DNA of 39,948 nucleotides from JBCBTD01 sp039818825 (GTDB taxonomy: Bacteria > Pseudomonadota > Alphaproteobacteria > Geminicoccales > Geminicoccaceae), in contig JBCBTD010000039.1 in NCBI GenBank assembly GCA_039818825.1, positions 1 through 39,948 on the forward strand. The letters run 5' to 3'. The notes below the pieces were generated by a model. The model saw only the letters and a program-made list of their open reading frames with translations. It ran no database searches and was not told where the DNA came from. The translations under genes and the position numbers were made by a program. Shown piece after piece: positions 1 to 8,468 of the stretch. Numbering within the stretch: position 1 is the stretch's first letter; each line of letters opens with the position of its first letter.

Positions 1-403
1 CCAGCGTTCGCGCCAGGGTCTGCGCCAGAAGGGTCTTGCCGCAGCCGGTCGGCCCGACCAGCAGGATGTTCGACTTCGCCAGCTCGACTTCGCCGGTCTT
101 GCCCGCGTGCGCCAGCCGCTTGTAGTGGTTGTGCACCGCAACCGCCAGCACCCGCTTCGCACCCGCCTGGCCGATCACGTAGTCGTCCAGCGTCGTCTTG
201 ATCTCCAACGGCGTCGGTACCCCGGCGCGGCTCTTCGACAGTTGGGTCTTGTGTTCCTCGCGGATGATGTCCATGCATAGTTCGACGCATTCATCGCAGA
301 TGAACACGGTCGGGCCGGCAATCAGCTTGCGGACTTCGTGCTGGCTCTTGCCGCAAAACGAACAATAAAGCGTGTTCTTGGCGTCACCGCCGGCTTTCGT
401 CAT
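1..403 (-). CDS. clpX: ATP-dependent Clp protease ATP-binding subunit ClpX (N-terminal part, cut by window edge)
   Basis: ClpX is the AAA+ unfoldase that feeds substrates to ClpP in the cytoplasm. Only the first 134 residues are in the window; the rest lies to the left. The N-terminal zinc-binding domain is visible as CSFCGKS (C14, C17) and CDEC (C36, C39). A linker leads to the AAA domain, whose Walker A GPTGCGKT sits at residues 117-124. The ATG is at 401-403, and the sequence MTKAGGDAKNTLYCSFCGK has the expected start of the family. It follows clpP on the same strand after about 105 bases, the usual alphaproteobacterial tig-clpP-clpX order. Confidence 0.97.
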   Translation of the reverse strand, partial: MTKAGGDAKNTLYCSFCGKSQHEVRKLIAGPTVFICDECVELCMDIIREEHKTQLSKSRAGVPTPLEIKTTLDDYVIGQAGAKRVLAVAVHNHYKRLAHAGKTGEVELAKSNILLVGPTGCGKTLLAQTLARTL

Positions 404-508
404 CCGTCCACCACCCTCGTGGAAACCAAACCGCAAACGTAGCTGGCAGCGACGAGCGGAACAACCCTGGAACGGGACTGACGGCGCGACGACGAGGACG
501 CGGCGACG

Positions 509-1120
509 TCAGCTTTGCAGACCTGCCGTGGTAGGACGCTGCTCGACGACTTTGTCGACCAAGCCGAACGCCCGCGCATCGTCGGCACTCATGAAGCGAT
601 CGCGCTCCATCGCTTCGTTGATGACCTCGATCGCCTGGCCGGTATGCTTGACGTAGAGATCGTTCAGGCGATTTCGGATCGCCAGAATCTCGCGCGCGTG
701 GATCTCGATGTCCGTCGCCTGCCCCTGGAAGCCCCCTGACGGTTGATGAACCATCACTCTCGCGTGCGGCAGGCAATGGCGCTTGCCCGGCGTCCCTGCA
801 GTGAGCAGCAACGATCCCATGCTCGCGGCCTGGCCGATGCAGAACGTCGCCACGTCGGGCTTGATCAGCTGCATGGTGTCGTAGATCGCCAACCCCGACG
901 TCACCACGCCGCCCGGCGAGTTGATGTAGAATGCAATCTCCTTGTCCGGATTCTCTGCCTCGAGAAACAACAACTGCGCGCAAATCAGCGACGCCATGTG
1001 GTCCTCGACCGGGCCGGTCAAGAAAATGATGCGCTCTTTGAGCATCCGCGAATAGATGTCGTAGGCACGCTCGCCGCGGCTGGTCTGTTCGACCACCATC
1101 GGGACGAGGTTGGCTTGCAT
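509..1120 (-). CDS. clpP: ATP-dependent Clp protease proteolytic subunit ClpP
   Basis: ClpP is the serine peptidase that forms the double-ring degradation chamber working with ClpX. The product has 203 residues, normal for the family. The catalytic triad is Ser100 (GQAASMGS), His125 (RVMVHQPSGG) and Asp174 (ERDRFM), with the INSPGG loop at 66-71. The reading frame is open further upstream to 1210, but that extension runs into tig. The ATG at 1118-1120 (MQANLVPMVVEQ) matches family starts and has a GGAG motif upstream. It lies 16 bases after the tig stop, so tig and clpP are probably co-transcribed. Confidence 0.97.
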   Translation of the reverse strand: MQANLVPMVVEQTSRGERAYDIYSRMLKERIIFLTGPVEDHMASLICAQLLFLEAENPDKEIAFYINSPGGVVTSGLAIYDTMQLIKPDVATFCIGQAASMGSLLLTAGTPGKRHCLPHARVMVHQPSGGFQGQATDIEIHAREILAIRNRLNDLYVKHTGQAIEVINEAMERDRFMSADDARAFGLVDKVVEQRPTTAGLQS

Positions 1121-1136
1121 GGTGATAGCTCCGCTG

Positions 1137-2489
1137 TCAGGCCTCGGCGGCCGGCTCGGCCGGCGCGTCGTCGTCGGGATCGCGGAGGAGCTCCTCCGGG
1201 GCGACGTCACGGGTGGTCACTTGGGCGATCTGCAGGATGAAATCCACCACCTTGTCTTCGAACAACGGCGCGCGCAGCTGCTGCCGTGCTTCTTCGTTGT
1301 TCTGGAAGAACTCGAAGACTTGCTTCTCGTTGCCGGGATAGCGCCGCGCCTGATCAGCGACTGCCCGCGCCAACTCCTGCCCGGTGACCTCGATCTCGTT
1401 GCGGCCGCCGATCTCCGACAACAGCAAGCCGAGCCGGACCCGCCGCTCGGCGATGCCCCGATACTCGATCTTGGTTTCGTCCTCGGTCTTGCCGCTCTCC
1501 TCGAACGTCTGACCCGTCCGCTCCATTTCGTCGGTGAGCTGCTTCCAGATCGCCTCGAACTCCAACTCGACCATGCCGGCCGGCACCAGGAAGTCGTAAG
1601 CATCCGCCAGCTGGTCCAGCAATGCCCGCTTGACGCGGAAACGCGCCGCGTCGTCGAGCCTGCCCTGGAGCCGCGATTCGAACGCCGCACGCAGATCGTC
1701 GACACCCTCGAAGCCCAGCTTCTCGGCGAACGCCGCATCGACGTCCGGTACGATCGGTGACTCGACGTCGTGCACCTTGACGTCGAAGGTGGCCGGCTTC
1801 CCAGCCAGGTCGGCCTTGCCGTAGTCCTCCGGGAACGCGACCTCCAAGGTCGTCTCGGCACCGGCTTCGAGCCCTGCCAAACCGGCCTCGAAACCCGGGA
1901 TCGTCATGCCCTGGCCGAGCACGATCTTGAAGCCCTCGGCGGTCCCGCCCTCGAACGGCTCGCCGTCGACCTTGCCGACGAAATCGACCGTCAACCGGTC
2001 ACCTTCGACGCTGGTCCGGGCCGGGTCGGGATGGACCCACTCGGTCTGTGACTTGCGGAACTCGTCGATCGCCTTGTCGACGTCTTCCTCCGGTGCCTTG
2101 GCGGCGAGCTTCTCCAAGGCGACCGCCTTCAGATCCACCTCCGGGATTTCCGGCATGACCTCGACGTCCATCGAGAACTCGAGATCCTTACCCTCGTCGA
2201 ACGCCGTCAGCTCGATTTTCGGCCGCAACGCCGGTTTCAGCGAATGGTCGGTCAACGCCTTTTGCGAGCCGTCGTTGACCGTTGCCTCGACGATTTCGCC
2301 GAGCAACGACTTGCCGAACTGCTTGCGCAACAGCGCCACCGGCACCTTGCCCGGGCGAAAGCCGGGCAGCCGCGCGGTCTTCTTGATCTCTTCGAGCCGC
2401 GACGCCAGTCGCTCGTCGATGTCCGCCGCTGGCACGACCACCTTGAAAGCCCGCTTCAACCCGTCCGCGGAAAGCTCCGTCACCTGCAT
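1137..2489 (-). CDS. tig: Trigger factor (ribosome-associated chaperone and peptidyl-prolyl isomerase)
   Basis: Trigger factor binds the ribosomal exit tunnel and assists folding of nascent chains. The protein is 450 residues. The N-terminal ribosome-binding domain carries the signature GFRPGKVP at residues 43-50. The FKBP-like PPIase domain follows at roughly 160-245 (GDRLTVDFVGKVDGEPFEGG). The helical C-terminal chaperone domain ends in an acidic, Ala/Pro-rich tail (DDDAPAEPAAEA). The frame stays open upstream toward the tRNA, but MQVTELSADGLKRAF at 2489 is the family start. It heads the tig-clpP-clpX cluster. Confidence 0.97.
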   Translation of the reverse strand: MQVTELSADGLKRAFKVVVPAADIDERLASRLEEIKKTARLPGFRPGKVPVALLRKQFGKSLLGEIVEATVNDGSQKALTDHSLKPALRPKIELTAFDEGKDLEFSMDVEVMPEIPEVDLKAVALEKLAAKAPEEDVDKAIDEFRKSQTEWVHPDPARTSVEGDRLTVDFVGKVDGEPFEGGTAEGFKIVLGQGMTIPGFEAGLAGLEAGAETTLEVAFPEDYGKADLAGKPATFDVKVHDVESPIVPDVDAAFAEKLGFEGVDDLRAAFESRLQGRLDDAARFRVKRALLDQLADAYDFLVPAGMVELEFEAIWKQLTDEMERTGQTFEESGKTEDETKIEYRGIAERRVRLGLLLSEIGGRNEIEVTGQELARAVADQARRYPGNEKQVFEFFQNNEEARQQLRAPLFEDKVVDFILQIAQVTTRDVAPEELLRDPDDDAPAEPAAEA

Positions 2490-2552
2490 CCGTCGTGCCT
2501 TTTCGTCATCACTGTCGTCGTGGAGCCGGCGCCTTTCGATCAACGCTCGGCC

Positions 2553-2637
2553 TGGTGCGGGCGGAGGGACTCGAACCCCCACGGCCGAAGCCACGGGAAC
2601 CTAAATCCCGCGCGTCTACCAGTTCCGCCACGCCCGC
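2553..2637 (-). tRNA. tRNA-Leu (anticodon UAG)
   Basis: Read on the minus strand, the 7-bp acceptor GCGGGCG (2637-2631) pairs with CGCCCGC before the discriminator A (2556) and an encoded CCA (2555-2553). The anticodon stem CGGGA/TCCCG encloses loop TTTAGGT, giving anticodon UAG (reads CUA). A long variable arm (GTGGCTTCGGCC) and T loop GGTTCGAGTCC identify a class II leucine tRNA. It lies just upstream of tig on the same strand and may share its promoter region. Confidence 0.95.
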
Positions 2638-2775
2638 CCGCTTCGGAGCCGCGGCTATAGCAAGGTGGCCGTTGAGGGCCAACAAAAACCGGGATCGGCC
2701 GCCAGCGCCATTGCGCCGGGCGGCCTCCGCCCTAGGATCGGCGCCTCGCGCCTCTTCCCGGATCATCCGCCCGAC

Positions 2776-3741
2776 ATGATGCTCTTGGCCCTGATCGCCG
2801 GCTTCGCCCTCTTGCTTGCGGGCGGCGAGTTCCTCGTGCGCGGTGCGGTTGGGACCGCGGCTCGGCTCGGGGTCTCACCGGTGGTCGCAGGCCTGGTCAT
2901 CGTCGGCTTCGGCACCTCCACACCCGAGCTGATGACCAGCCTGACGGCGGCGTTCGCCGGATCACCGGGAATTGCCGTCGGCAACGTCGTCGGCTCGAAC
3001 ATCTGCAACATCCTGCTGATCCTCGGCATCACGGCGACGCTCTTTCCCGTCGCCATCGATCCGGGGCCGTTCCGCCGCGATGGCAGCGTGTTGTTCGTCG
3101 TCACCGCCGCCGCCGTCGCGGTCATCGCCTTCGGCGACCTCACCCGGGCGCTCGGCATCACATTCGTCGCCGCTTTGCTCGTCTACGTCGTCTACACCTA
3201 CCTCGTCGAGCGCGCCCGCCACACCGAGGCCGAAGCCGTCTACGAGGGTGAGGCCGATCTCAAGTCGACGCCGGGCCTCAGCCTTTGGGCTGCGTTGGGC
3301 GTAGCGGCGGCTGGCCTCGCCGGGGTTCTGATCGGCGCCGATCTCCTGGTCGACAGCGCCATCCATCTCGCTCGCGCCGCCGGCGTCTCCGAAACCATCG
3401 TCGGCCTGACCGTAGTAGCACTCGGCACCTCCTTACCCGAGCTGGCGACGGCCGTCGTCGCCGGTCTCCGCAAGCAGACCGACGTGGCGGTCGGCAACGT
3501 CATCGGTTCGAACATCTTCAACGTTCTGTTCATCCTCGGGACGACGGCGACGATCAAACCGATCCCGGTTCCGCCTGAGCTGATCCACTTCGACGTCTGG
3601 GTCATGGTCGCAGCGACGCTCACCATGCTGCTGTTCGTCCGAACCGGCTGGCGCGTCAGCCGGCGCGAGGGGGCGTTGCTTTTACTCGGCTACGTCGCCT
3701 ACGTCGGCTTTGCGGCGATGCGGGTCGGCGCGATCGGCTGA
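2776..3741 (+). CDS. Calcium/sodium:cation antiporter, YrbG/CaCA family
   Basis: This is an integral membrane antiporter of the CaCA superfamily (K+-independent Ca2+/Na+ type). The two inverted alpha repeats are clear: VGFGTSTPELMTSL followed by VGNVVGSNICNILLILG, and later VALGTSLPELATAV followed by VGNVIGSNIFNVLFILG. These hold the acidic ion-binding residues. The protein has 321 residues and about 10 hydrophobic segments, the usual size. The frame opens earlier, but the upstream part is low-complexity. ATG 2776 (or 2779, MMLLALIAGFALLL) puts the first membrane helix at the N-terminus. guaA follows 24 bases after the stop, so the two may be co-transcribed. The transported ion is not proven. 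Confidence 0.9.
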   Translation: MMLLALIAGFALLLAGGEFLVRGAVGTAARLGVSPVVAGLVIVGFGTSTPELMTSLTAAFAGSPGIAVGNVVGSNICNILLILGITATLFPVAIDPGPFRRDGSVLFVVTAAAVAVIAFGDLTRALGITFVAALLVYVVYTYLVERARHTEAEAVYEGEADLKSTPGLSLWAALGVAAAGLAGVLIGADLLVDSAIHLARAAGVSETIVGLTVVALGTSLPELATAVVAGLRKQTDVAVGNVIGSNIFNVLFILGTTATIKPIPVPPELIHFDVWVMVAATLTMLLFVRTGWRVSRREGALLLLGYVAYVGFAAMRVGAIG

Positions 3742-3765
3742 CCCGCCTCCTGGGAAACGGAGCTC

Positions 3766-5310
3766 ATGCACCAACGCGTCCTCATCCTCGACTTCGGCTC
3801 TCAATACACTCAGCTGATCGGCCGCCGGGTCCGCGAACAGAACGTCTATTGCGAAATCCATCCCTGGAGCGTCGACGACGCCTTCGTGGCGGCGTTCCAG
3901 CCGGCGGCGGTCATCCTTTCAGGCGGTCCGGCTTCGACCTACGGCGACGCGGCGCCGGCGGCGCCCTCCGCCGCCTACACATCCGGCGTACCGGTGCTCG
4001 GCATCTGCTACGGCGAGCACACGCTGTGCGCCCAGCTCGGCGGCAAGGTCGAGCCGTCGGCAGAGCGCGAGTTCGGTCGCGCCGAGATCACTCTGGTGCG
4101 CAGTGCGGCGCTCTTCGACGGCTTGCTGGAGCCGAGCGAGCGCGCCGCCGTCTGGATGAGCCACGGCGACCAGGTGACGGCGCTGCCGCCGGGCTTCGAG
4201 CCGATCGCCACCAGCATCGGCGCCCCCTTCGCTGCCATCGCCGACGACGCGCGGCGGATCTACGGCGTCCAGTTCCACCCGGAAGTTCACCACACGCCGC
4301 TCGGCGCCGAGCTGATCCGCAACTTCCTCTTCCGGATCGCCGGGCTCGCCGGCGACTGGTCGATGCGCACCTTCCGCCAGGAGGCGATCGAGCGGGTCCG
4401 TGAGCAGGTCGGCGCGGGCCGCGTGATCTGTGGGCTCTCGGGCGGTGTCGACAGCTCGGTCACGGCGCTCTTGCTGCACGAAGCGCTGGGCGAGCAGCTG
4501 ACCTGCATCTTCGTCGACACCGGCCTCTTGCGGGCGCACGAGGCCGACGAGGTGATCGGCCTGTTTCGCCGCCACTACAACATCCCGCTGGTCCACGTCG
4601 ACGCCGGCCCCCGCTTCTTCGATGCTCTCGACGGCGTCACGGAACCCGAGGCGAAGCGCAAGGCGATCGGCGGCCTCTTCATCGACGTGTTCGAAGAGGA
4701 GGCGCAGAGGATCGGCGCCGTCGACTTCCTCGCCCAGGGCACCGTCTATCCCGACGTGATCGAGAGTGCCCGCGCCCACGGCCAGGCCGTCACCATCAAG
4801 AGCCACCACAATGTCGGCGGCCTGCCGGAGCGGATGCGCCTCGCCCTGGTCGAACCCTTGCGCGAGCTGTTCAAGGACGAGGTGCGGGCGCTGGGCCGCG
4901 AGCTCGGCCTACCGCCTGACTTCGTCGGCCGCCACCCGTTTCCGGGCCCGGGCCTCGCCGTGCGCATCCTCGGCGACATCACGCCCGAGCGCGTCCGCCT
5001 GCTCCAGCAGGCCGACCGCATCTACCTCGAGGAGATCCGCGCCGCCGGCCTCTACGACCACATCTGGCAGGCGTTCGCCGTGCTCTTGCCGGTCAAGGCG
5101 GTGGGCGTGATGGGCGACAACCGCACCTACGAGAGCGCCGCCGTACTCCGCGCGGTCACCTCGGTCGACGGCATGACCGCCGAGGTCTACCCCTTCGACG
5201 TCCCCTTCCTCGCCAAGGTCGCGACCCGCATCGTCAACGAGGTCCAGGGCATCAACAGGGTGACGTACGACGTCACCAGCAAACCGCCGGGCACGATCGA
5301 GTGGGAGTGA
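3766..5310 (+). CDS. guaA: GMP synthase (glutamine-hydrolysing)
   Basis: GuaA converts XMP, ATP and glutamine to GMP in purine synthesis. The 514-residue protein has an N-terminal class I glutamine amidotransferase domain with nucleophile Cys81 (GICYGEH) and His171/Glu173 (VQFHPEV). The ATP-pyrophosphatase domain follows with P-loop SGGVDS at 225-230. The C-terminal dimerisation domain contains HPFPGPGLAVRILGDI and ends NRVTYDVTSKPPGTIEWE. One oddity: family members usually have Gln four residues after the catalytic Cys (CYGxQ), but here it is His85. All other key residues are present, so the enzyme is probably active. Confidence 0.97.
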   Translation: MHQRVLILDFGSQYTQLIGRRVREQNVYCEIHPWSVDDAFVAAFQPAAVILSGGPASTYGDAAPAAPSAAYTSGVPVLGICYGEHTLCAQLGGKVEPSAEREFGRAEITLVRSAALFDGLLEPSERAAVWMSHGDQVTALPPGFEPIATSIGAPFAAIADDARRIYGVQFHPEVHHTPLGAELIRNFLFRIAGLAGDWSMRTFRQEAIERVREQVGAGRVICGLSGGVDSSVTALLLHEALGEQLTCIFVDTGLLRAHEADEVIGLFRRHYNIPLVHVDAGPRFFDALDGVTEPEAKRKAIGGLFIDVFEEEAQRIGAVDFLAQGTVYPDVIESARAHGQAVTIKSHHNVGGLPERMRLALVEPLRELFKDEVRALGRELGLPPDFVGRHPFPGPGLAVRILGDITPERVRLLQQADRIYLEEIRAAGLYDHIWQAFAVLLPVKAVGVMGDNRTYESAAVLRAVTSVDGMTAEVYPFDVPFLAKVATRIVNEVQGINRVTYDVTSKPPGTIEWE

Positions 5311-5776
5311 GTGCTGCGTACCCGAGTGTACGCTGCCGGCCGCCGGCTCGCCCACAACACGCTGATTCTGAACGAAAAATCGCGGACCAGGGTTCGTTCG
5401 GCATTCCGGGAGTTCCGTCGATGGAGACGCCCGGTCGGGACGCCCTCGAACACCGTGTTAGGATAATGATCCGAGGCGGATCGGGCAAGGCGGCAAGCGC
5501 CGCACCGAACCCATGCCTCCCGATCCCATCGACGCATGTCGAGAGTGCCTGGCGCAACCGGATCAGCATGGCGGACCGATGTGCGATGCTGGCACATATC
5601 CGGTTTCCGTCGCGTCGTTCGGCGTTTCCGCGGTAGCGACGTCTGCTTCGAACGTCGTGCCCCGAGACCGCATCGCGCAGCGTCGTTCTCGCCGGAGCGA
5701 GAAACGTAGGAGTCTCGAGCTGTTTGGAACCCAATCGAGGCATTGGTGAAGCTACGGTCGAGGTTCGCATCGGGGG
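5311..5776. other. Intergenic region between guaA and a LysR regulator, no gene recognised
   Basis: This stretch separates convergent guaA and the LysR gene. Frames of 60-160 codons are open on both strands, but none has a convincing start, a family-like sequence or a conserved motif. Apart from the hairpin after guaA, there is a 7-bp stem TTCTCGC/GCGAGAA with a CGGA loop at 5686-5703. It lies about 75 bases beyond the LysR stop and might mark the end of that transcript. Confidence 0.5.
5316..5333 (+). terminator. Hairpin just after guaA, possible terminator
   Basis: A perfect 6-bp stem, GCGTAC (5316-5321) and GTACGC (5328-5333), lies 6 bases after the guaA stop. A second small stem GCCGG/CCGGC follows at once. 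There is no T-run, so intrinsic termination is doubtful. Confidence 0.3.
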
Positions 5777-6628
5777 CTATTGCCGAAATGCCGCACGGAT
5801 CGCCAACATCATGGCGCGCACGCTTGCCGACGGGTCTTCCGCGGACTTCCCAAGCACCAGTTTCGACGTCGGCGTAGGACCCAAGCCGTATCGTTCGTCG
5901 AGAACCATCACTCCTTCATGCAGTGAAGATCGTCCCAGCAACCCGACGGCTACGCCCGCCTCCACGGCCGCGGCGACACCCGCGACGCTTTGGCTGGAAT
6001 AGACCACGCGAAATGGTCGTCCTCCTGCCTTCAATGATAAAAGCGCTGCGTCGCGCCACCAGCAAGTGTGATCGAAGAGTGCGATCGGCAATTGATCTGC
6101 CGCAGTGAAATCGCGATAGGGAGATGCTGCCCAACAAGTCGGGTCTTCGAACAGCACCTCCTCTTCCGTGGATGGCGCCTCTACCTCGTAGACAGCAAGA
6201 TCGAGCTGCCCTTTGGCAAGGGCATCGGGAAACGCGGTGCTGAGCGAGCAGGTCACCTCCAACTCGACGATCGGGTGTGATTGGGCGAACGCCCCGACGA
6301 TCTGAGCAAGCCTGGCGCGACCATGATCGTCCGGGAGTCCCAGACGCAGCTTTCCGCGCAGACCATCCGAAGCCATCTCGCGCAGCGTGCCATCCAGTTG
6401 TTCCGTGACGTTGCGCGCGACGGGCAGCAAGCGTCGCCCCGCGTCGGTCAACGAAACGCCTCTGCCGTGACGCTCGAACACGGCACGACCCAGCACGGTC
6501 TCGAGCCGCTTGATCTGGATGCTGGCGGCGGACTGCGACCGGTACACCCGTGCTGCACCGTCGGTCACGCTTCCGGCTTCCGCGACGGCAATGAAGGTCC
6601 GCAGAAGATCGCTATCCAGGTTTGCCAT
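5777..6628 (-). CDS. LysR-family transcriptional regulator
   Basis: This is a LysR-type regulator of 283 residues. The N-terminal winged helix-turn-helix spans residues 5-63 (LLRTFIAVAEAGSVTDGAA, then SAASIQIKRLE and VFERHGRGVSLTDAGRRLL). An effector-binding domain of the periplasmic-binding-protein fold follows from about residue 90 (GKLRLGLPDDHGRARL). The gene is divergent from the permease at 6716 with an 87-base gap. LysR regulators commonly control a divergent neighbour, so the permease is the likely target. The effector cannot be read from the sequence. Confidence 0.92.
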   Translation of the reverse strand: MANLDSDLLRTFIAVAEAGSVTDGAARVYRSQSAASIQIKRLETVLGRAVFERHGRGVSLTDAGRRLLPVARNVTEQLDGTLREMASDGLRGKLRLGLPDDHGRARLAQIVGAFAQSHPIVELEVTCSLSTAFPDALAKGQLDLAVYEVEAPSTEEEVLFEDPTCWAASPYRDFTAADQLPIALFDHTCWWRDAALLSLKAGGRPFRVVYSSQSVAGVAAAVEAGVAVGLLGRSSLHEGVMVLDERYGLGPTPTSKLVLGKSAEDPSASVRAMMLAIRAAFRQ

Positions 6629-6656
6629 TCGATTTCCGGATGCCTGGTATTGGAAC

Positions 6657-6673
6657 TATGCATTTTGCTCATA
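6657..6673. promoter_or_regulatory. Candidate LysR operator between the regulator and the permease
   Basis: The inverted repeat TATG-N9-CATA lies in the shared 87-base promoter region and includes a T-N11-A core (TGCATTTTGCTCA), the usual LysR box pattern. It is AT-rich compared with its surroundings. The match is short, so this is only a candidate. Confidence 0.35.
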
Positions 6674-6715
6674 TCAGCGCGGTCCTTACGATTCAACGTC
6701 GAGCAGGAGGACTTG

Positions 6716-7753
6716 ATGGCTGATCAAACCGGTGCTGCCGCGTCGTCGAACAGAAAGGTCATGATGTGTCTCGCCGCTGGCGCGACGTTGCTCGTCGTCG
6801 CGAGCCTCCGGCCCGACCATGCCGCCGGCGCGGTCTCCTTTACGCTCGGCGGGCTCGTCGAAGTAGCGCCGCTCGTCGTCCCCGGCATTCTGCTTGCGGC
6901 CTGGATCGTCGCGAGCAGCGCTGACGCACATATCGCGCGCGTCTTTGGGCACCGAACCCTGCCATCCGTGCTCGCCGCTTCGGCAATCGGGGCGGTAGCG
7001 CCAGTCTGCGGGGTAACGGTTCTTCCCTTGATGACGGGGCTTCTTGCCGCCGGTGTGCCGTTGGCCCCGATCATGGCGTTCTGGCTGTCATCACCCATCA
7101 CCGATCCGGCAATGCTCGCAACGACGGCTGCTACGCTCGGGCTCATCTTCGCGGTCGGCAAGACGCTCGCAGCATTCGGCTTGGGGGTGTTGGGTGGTTT
7201 GACGACGGGGCTGTTCTCGAACCGATCCTGGTCATTGCATGCCCTGCGCGACAATCGCCTCACGAGCCAATTGAGCGCCGCCCGGTGCGGCGGTGCGAGC
7301 CCGTTCGAACCGCGCGTCTGGATCGACGCGGGTCGTCGTCACGCCTTTCGCCGGCAAGTCGTGGCGACCACTCGTCTCATTCTGATCTGCCTGATCCCCG
7401 CCTTCGCCGCCGAGTACGCGCTGAACGCAGCGCTGACACCCGGATCGCTCGCCGCCTACGTCGGAGAGGGGACCTGGTGGGCAATCCCGGCCGCAGTTTT
7501 CGTCGGGGCGCCGGCGTACATCGACGGCTATGCAGCACTGCCGCTGACCCGCGGACTGATCGACAACGGGATGTCGCAGGGCGCGGCCATGGCGTTTCTC
7601 GTCTCGGGAGGCGTGGTCAGCATCTGGGGAGCCATGGCCATCTTTCCGGTCCTCAAGCTGAAGCCCTTCGCGCTTTATCTTGCGCTTGCCTTGTCCGGCT
7701 CCCTGGCGGCCGGATACGCCTTCGAATGGGCCGTTCGAACAAGTCCATTCTAG
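6716..7753 (+). CDS. DUF318/ArsP-like predicted permease
   Basis: This is a 345-residue integral membrane protein of the predicted permease family (DUF318, UPF0718), which includes the organoarsenical exporter ArsP. Two repeats are visible. The first has GAVAPVCGVTVLPLMTGLLA then FWLSSPITDPAML; the second has GAPAYIDGYAALPLTRGLI then GAAMAFLVSGG. Each has the Pro/Gly-rich re-entrant look of the family, among 8 or more hydrophobic segments. The ATG at 6716 has an AGGAGG ribosome site at 6705-6710; the frame is open far upstream but that part overlaps the LysR gene. No arsR or arsenate genes lie nearby, so the substrate is unknown. Confidence 0.75.
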   Translation: MADQTGAAASSNRKVMMCLAAGATLLVVASLRPDHAAGAVSFTLGGLVEVAPLVVPGILLAAWIVASSADAHIARVFGHRTLPSVLAASAIGAVAPVCGVTVLPLMTGLLAAGVPLAPIMAFWLSSPITDPAMLATTAATLGLIFAVGKTLAAFGLGVLGGLTTGLFSNRSWSLHALRDNRLTSQLSAARCGGASPFEPRVWIDAGRRHAFRRQVVATTRLILICLIPAFAAEYALNAALTPGSLAAYVGEGTWWAIPAAVFVGAPAYIDGYAALPLTRGLIDNGMSQGAAMAFLVSGGVVSIWGAMAIFPVLKLKPFALYLALALSGSLAAGYAFEWAVRTSPF

Positions 7754-7916
7754 ATGACTCAGCGGTCACTCTCCCTTCCTGCGCCAATGTCTGCTTCGTC
7801 AGCGACAGCGGCCATCGTGCCGTTCCAAGCCGATGTCCACGCACCGGCCCATGCCGACGTCGGAGCGGACGCGTCGTCAGTGTGGCACGTGGATCTGCGG
7901 CGCGTGCGCCCGATCG

Positions 7917-8444
7917 TCAGCTTGCGGGTGGGAGCTCTGCCAGTGCGCCAAGGGCTTGTTCCTCGAACCGGTAGAACACCCTCGGCAACGGGGCGCCGCC
8001 AAGGCGCGTGTAGAAGCGCTGGGCCCGGTGGTTGTCGTCGCCGGTCGCCAGGTCGAGGCGACTGCCGCCGCGGTCGAGGACCGTTCGGGCGGCAGCCCGC
8101 ATCAACGCGTCGCCAACGCCGCGGCTTCGCGCGTCGTCGAGGACGAAGATGTCCTTGACGAACCAGGTCCGACCGAGGTCCTGCCCCGGAAACACCTCGA
8201 ACAGCGTGACGAACCCCAGCGCGCGTTCGTCGACGGCGACGAGCACCGTCCCAGGAGCGTGGCCTGCGAGAAACACCGCCAGGCGCTCGCGGATGAGGGG
8301 TTCGGCGATCGCGGCGGCACCCTCGTAATCGCGCTCGATGGCGGCGAACAACGGCACCAGCAGGTCCACGTCGTCGGTCGAGCACGTTCGGACGACCAAG
8401 GTCCCGATCGGTGGGACGGTCGAAGAAGCATCGTCGTGGCTCAT
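7917..8444 (-). CDS. GNAT-family N-acetyltransferase
   Basis: A 175-residue GCN5-related acetyltransferase that would transfer an acetyl group from acetyl-CoA to an amine. The fold is recognised from VKDIFVLDDARSRGVGDAL (strand beta4 and the acetyl-CoA pyrophosphate loop, with the Q/R-x-x-G-x-G/A pattern as RSRGVG), DLATGDDNHRAQRFY and LGGAPLPRVFYRFE. It is the last gene of the mutarotase-kinase-membrane protein operon, starting 24 bases after the preceding stop. The acceptor substrate is unknown. The 163 bases between its stop and the convergent permease gene hold no recognisable gene. Confidence 0.85.
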   Translation of the reverse strand: MSHDDASSTVPPIGTLVVRTCSTDDVDLLVPLFAAIERDYEGAAAIAEPLIRERLAVFLAGHAPGTVLVAVDERALGFVTLFEVFPGQDLGRTWFVKDIFVLDDARSRGVGDALMRAAARTVLDRGGSRLDLATGDDNHRAQRFYTRLGGAPLPRVFYRFEEQALGALAELPPAS

Positions 8445-8468
8445 CGCTTCATCCCGACGCGGGTACGC

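Noticed and set aside
5301..5770. Short open frames on both strands after guaA
   Set aside because: No start context, no similarity to any family I know, and composition typical of chance frames in GC-rich DNA.
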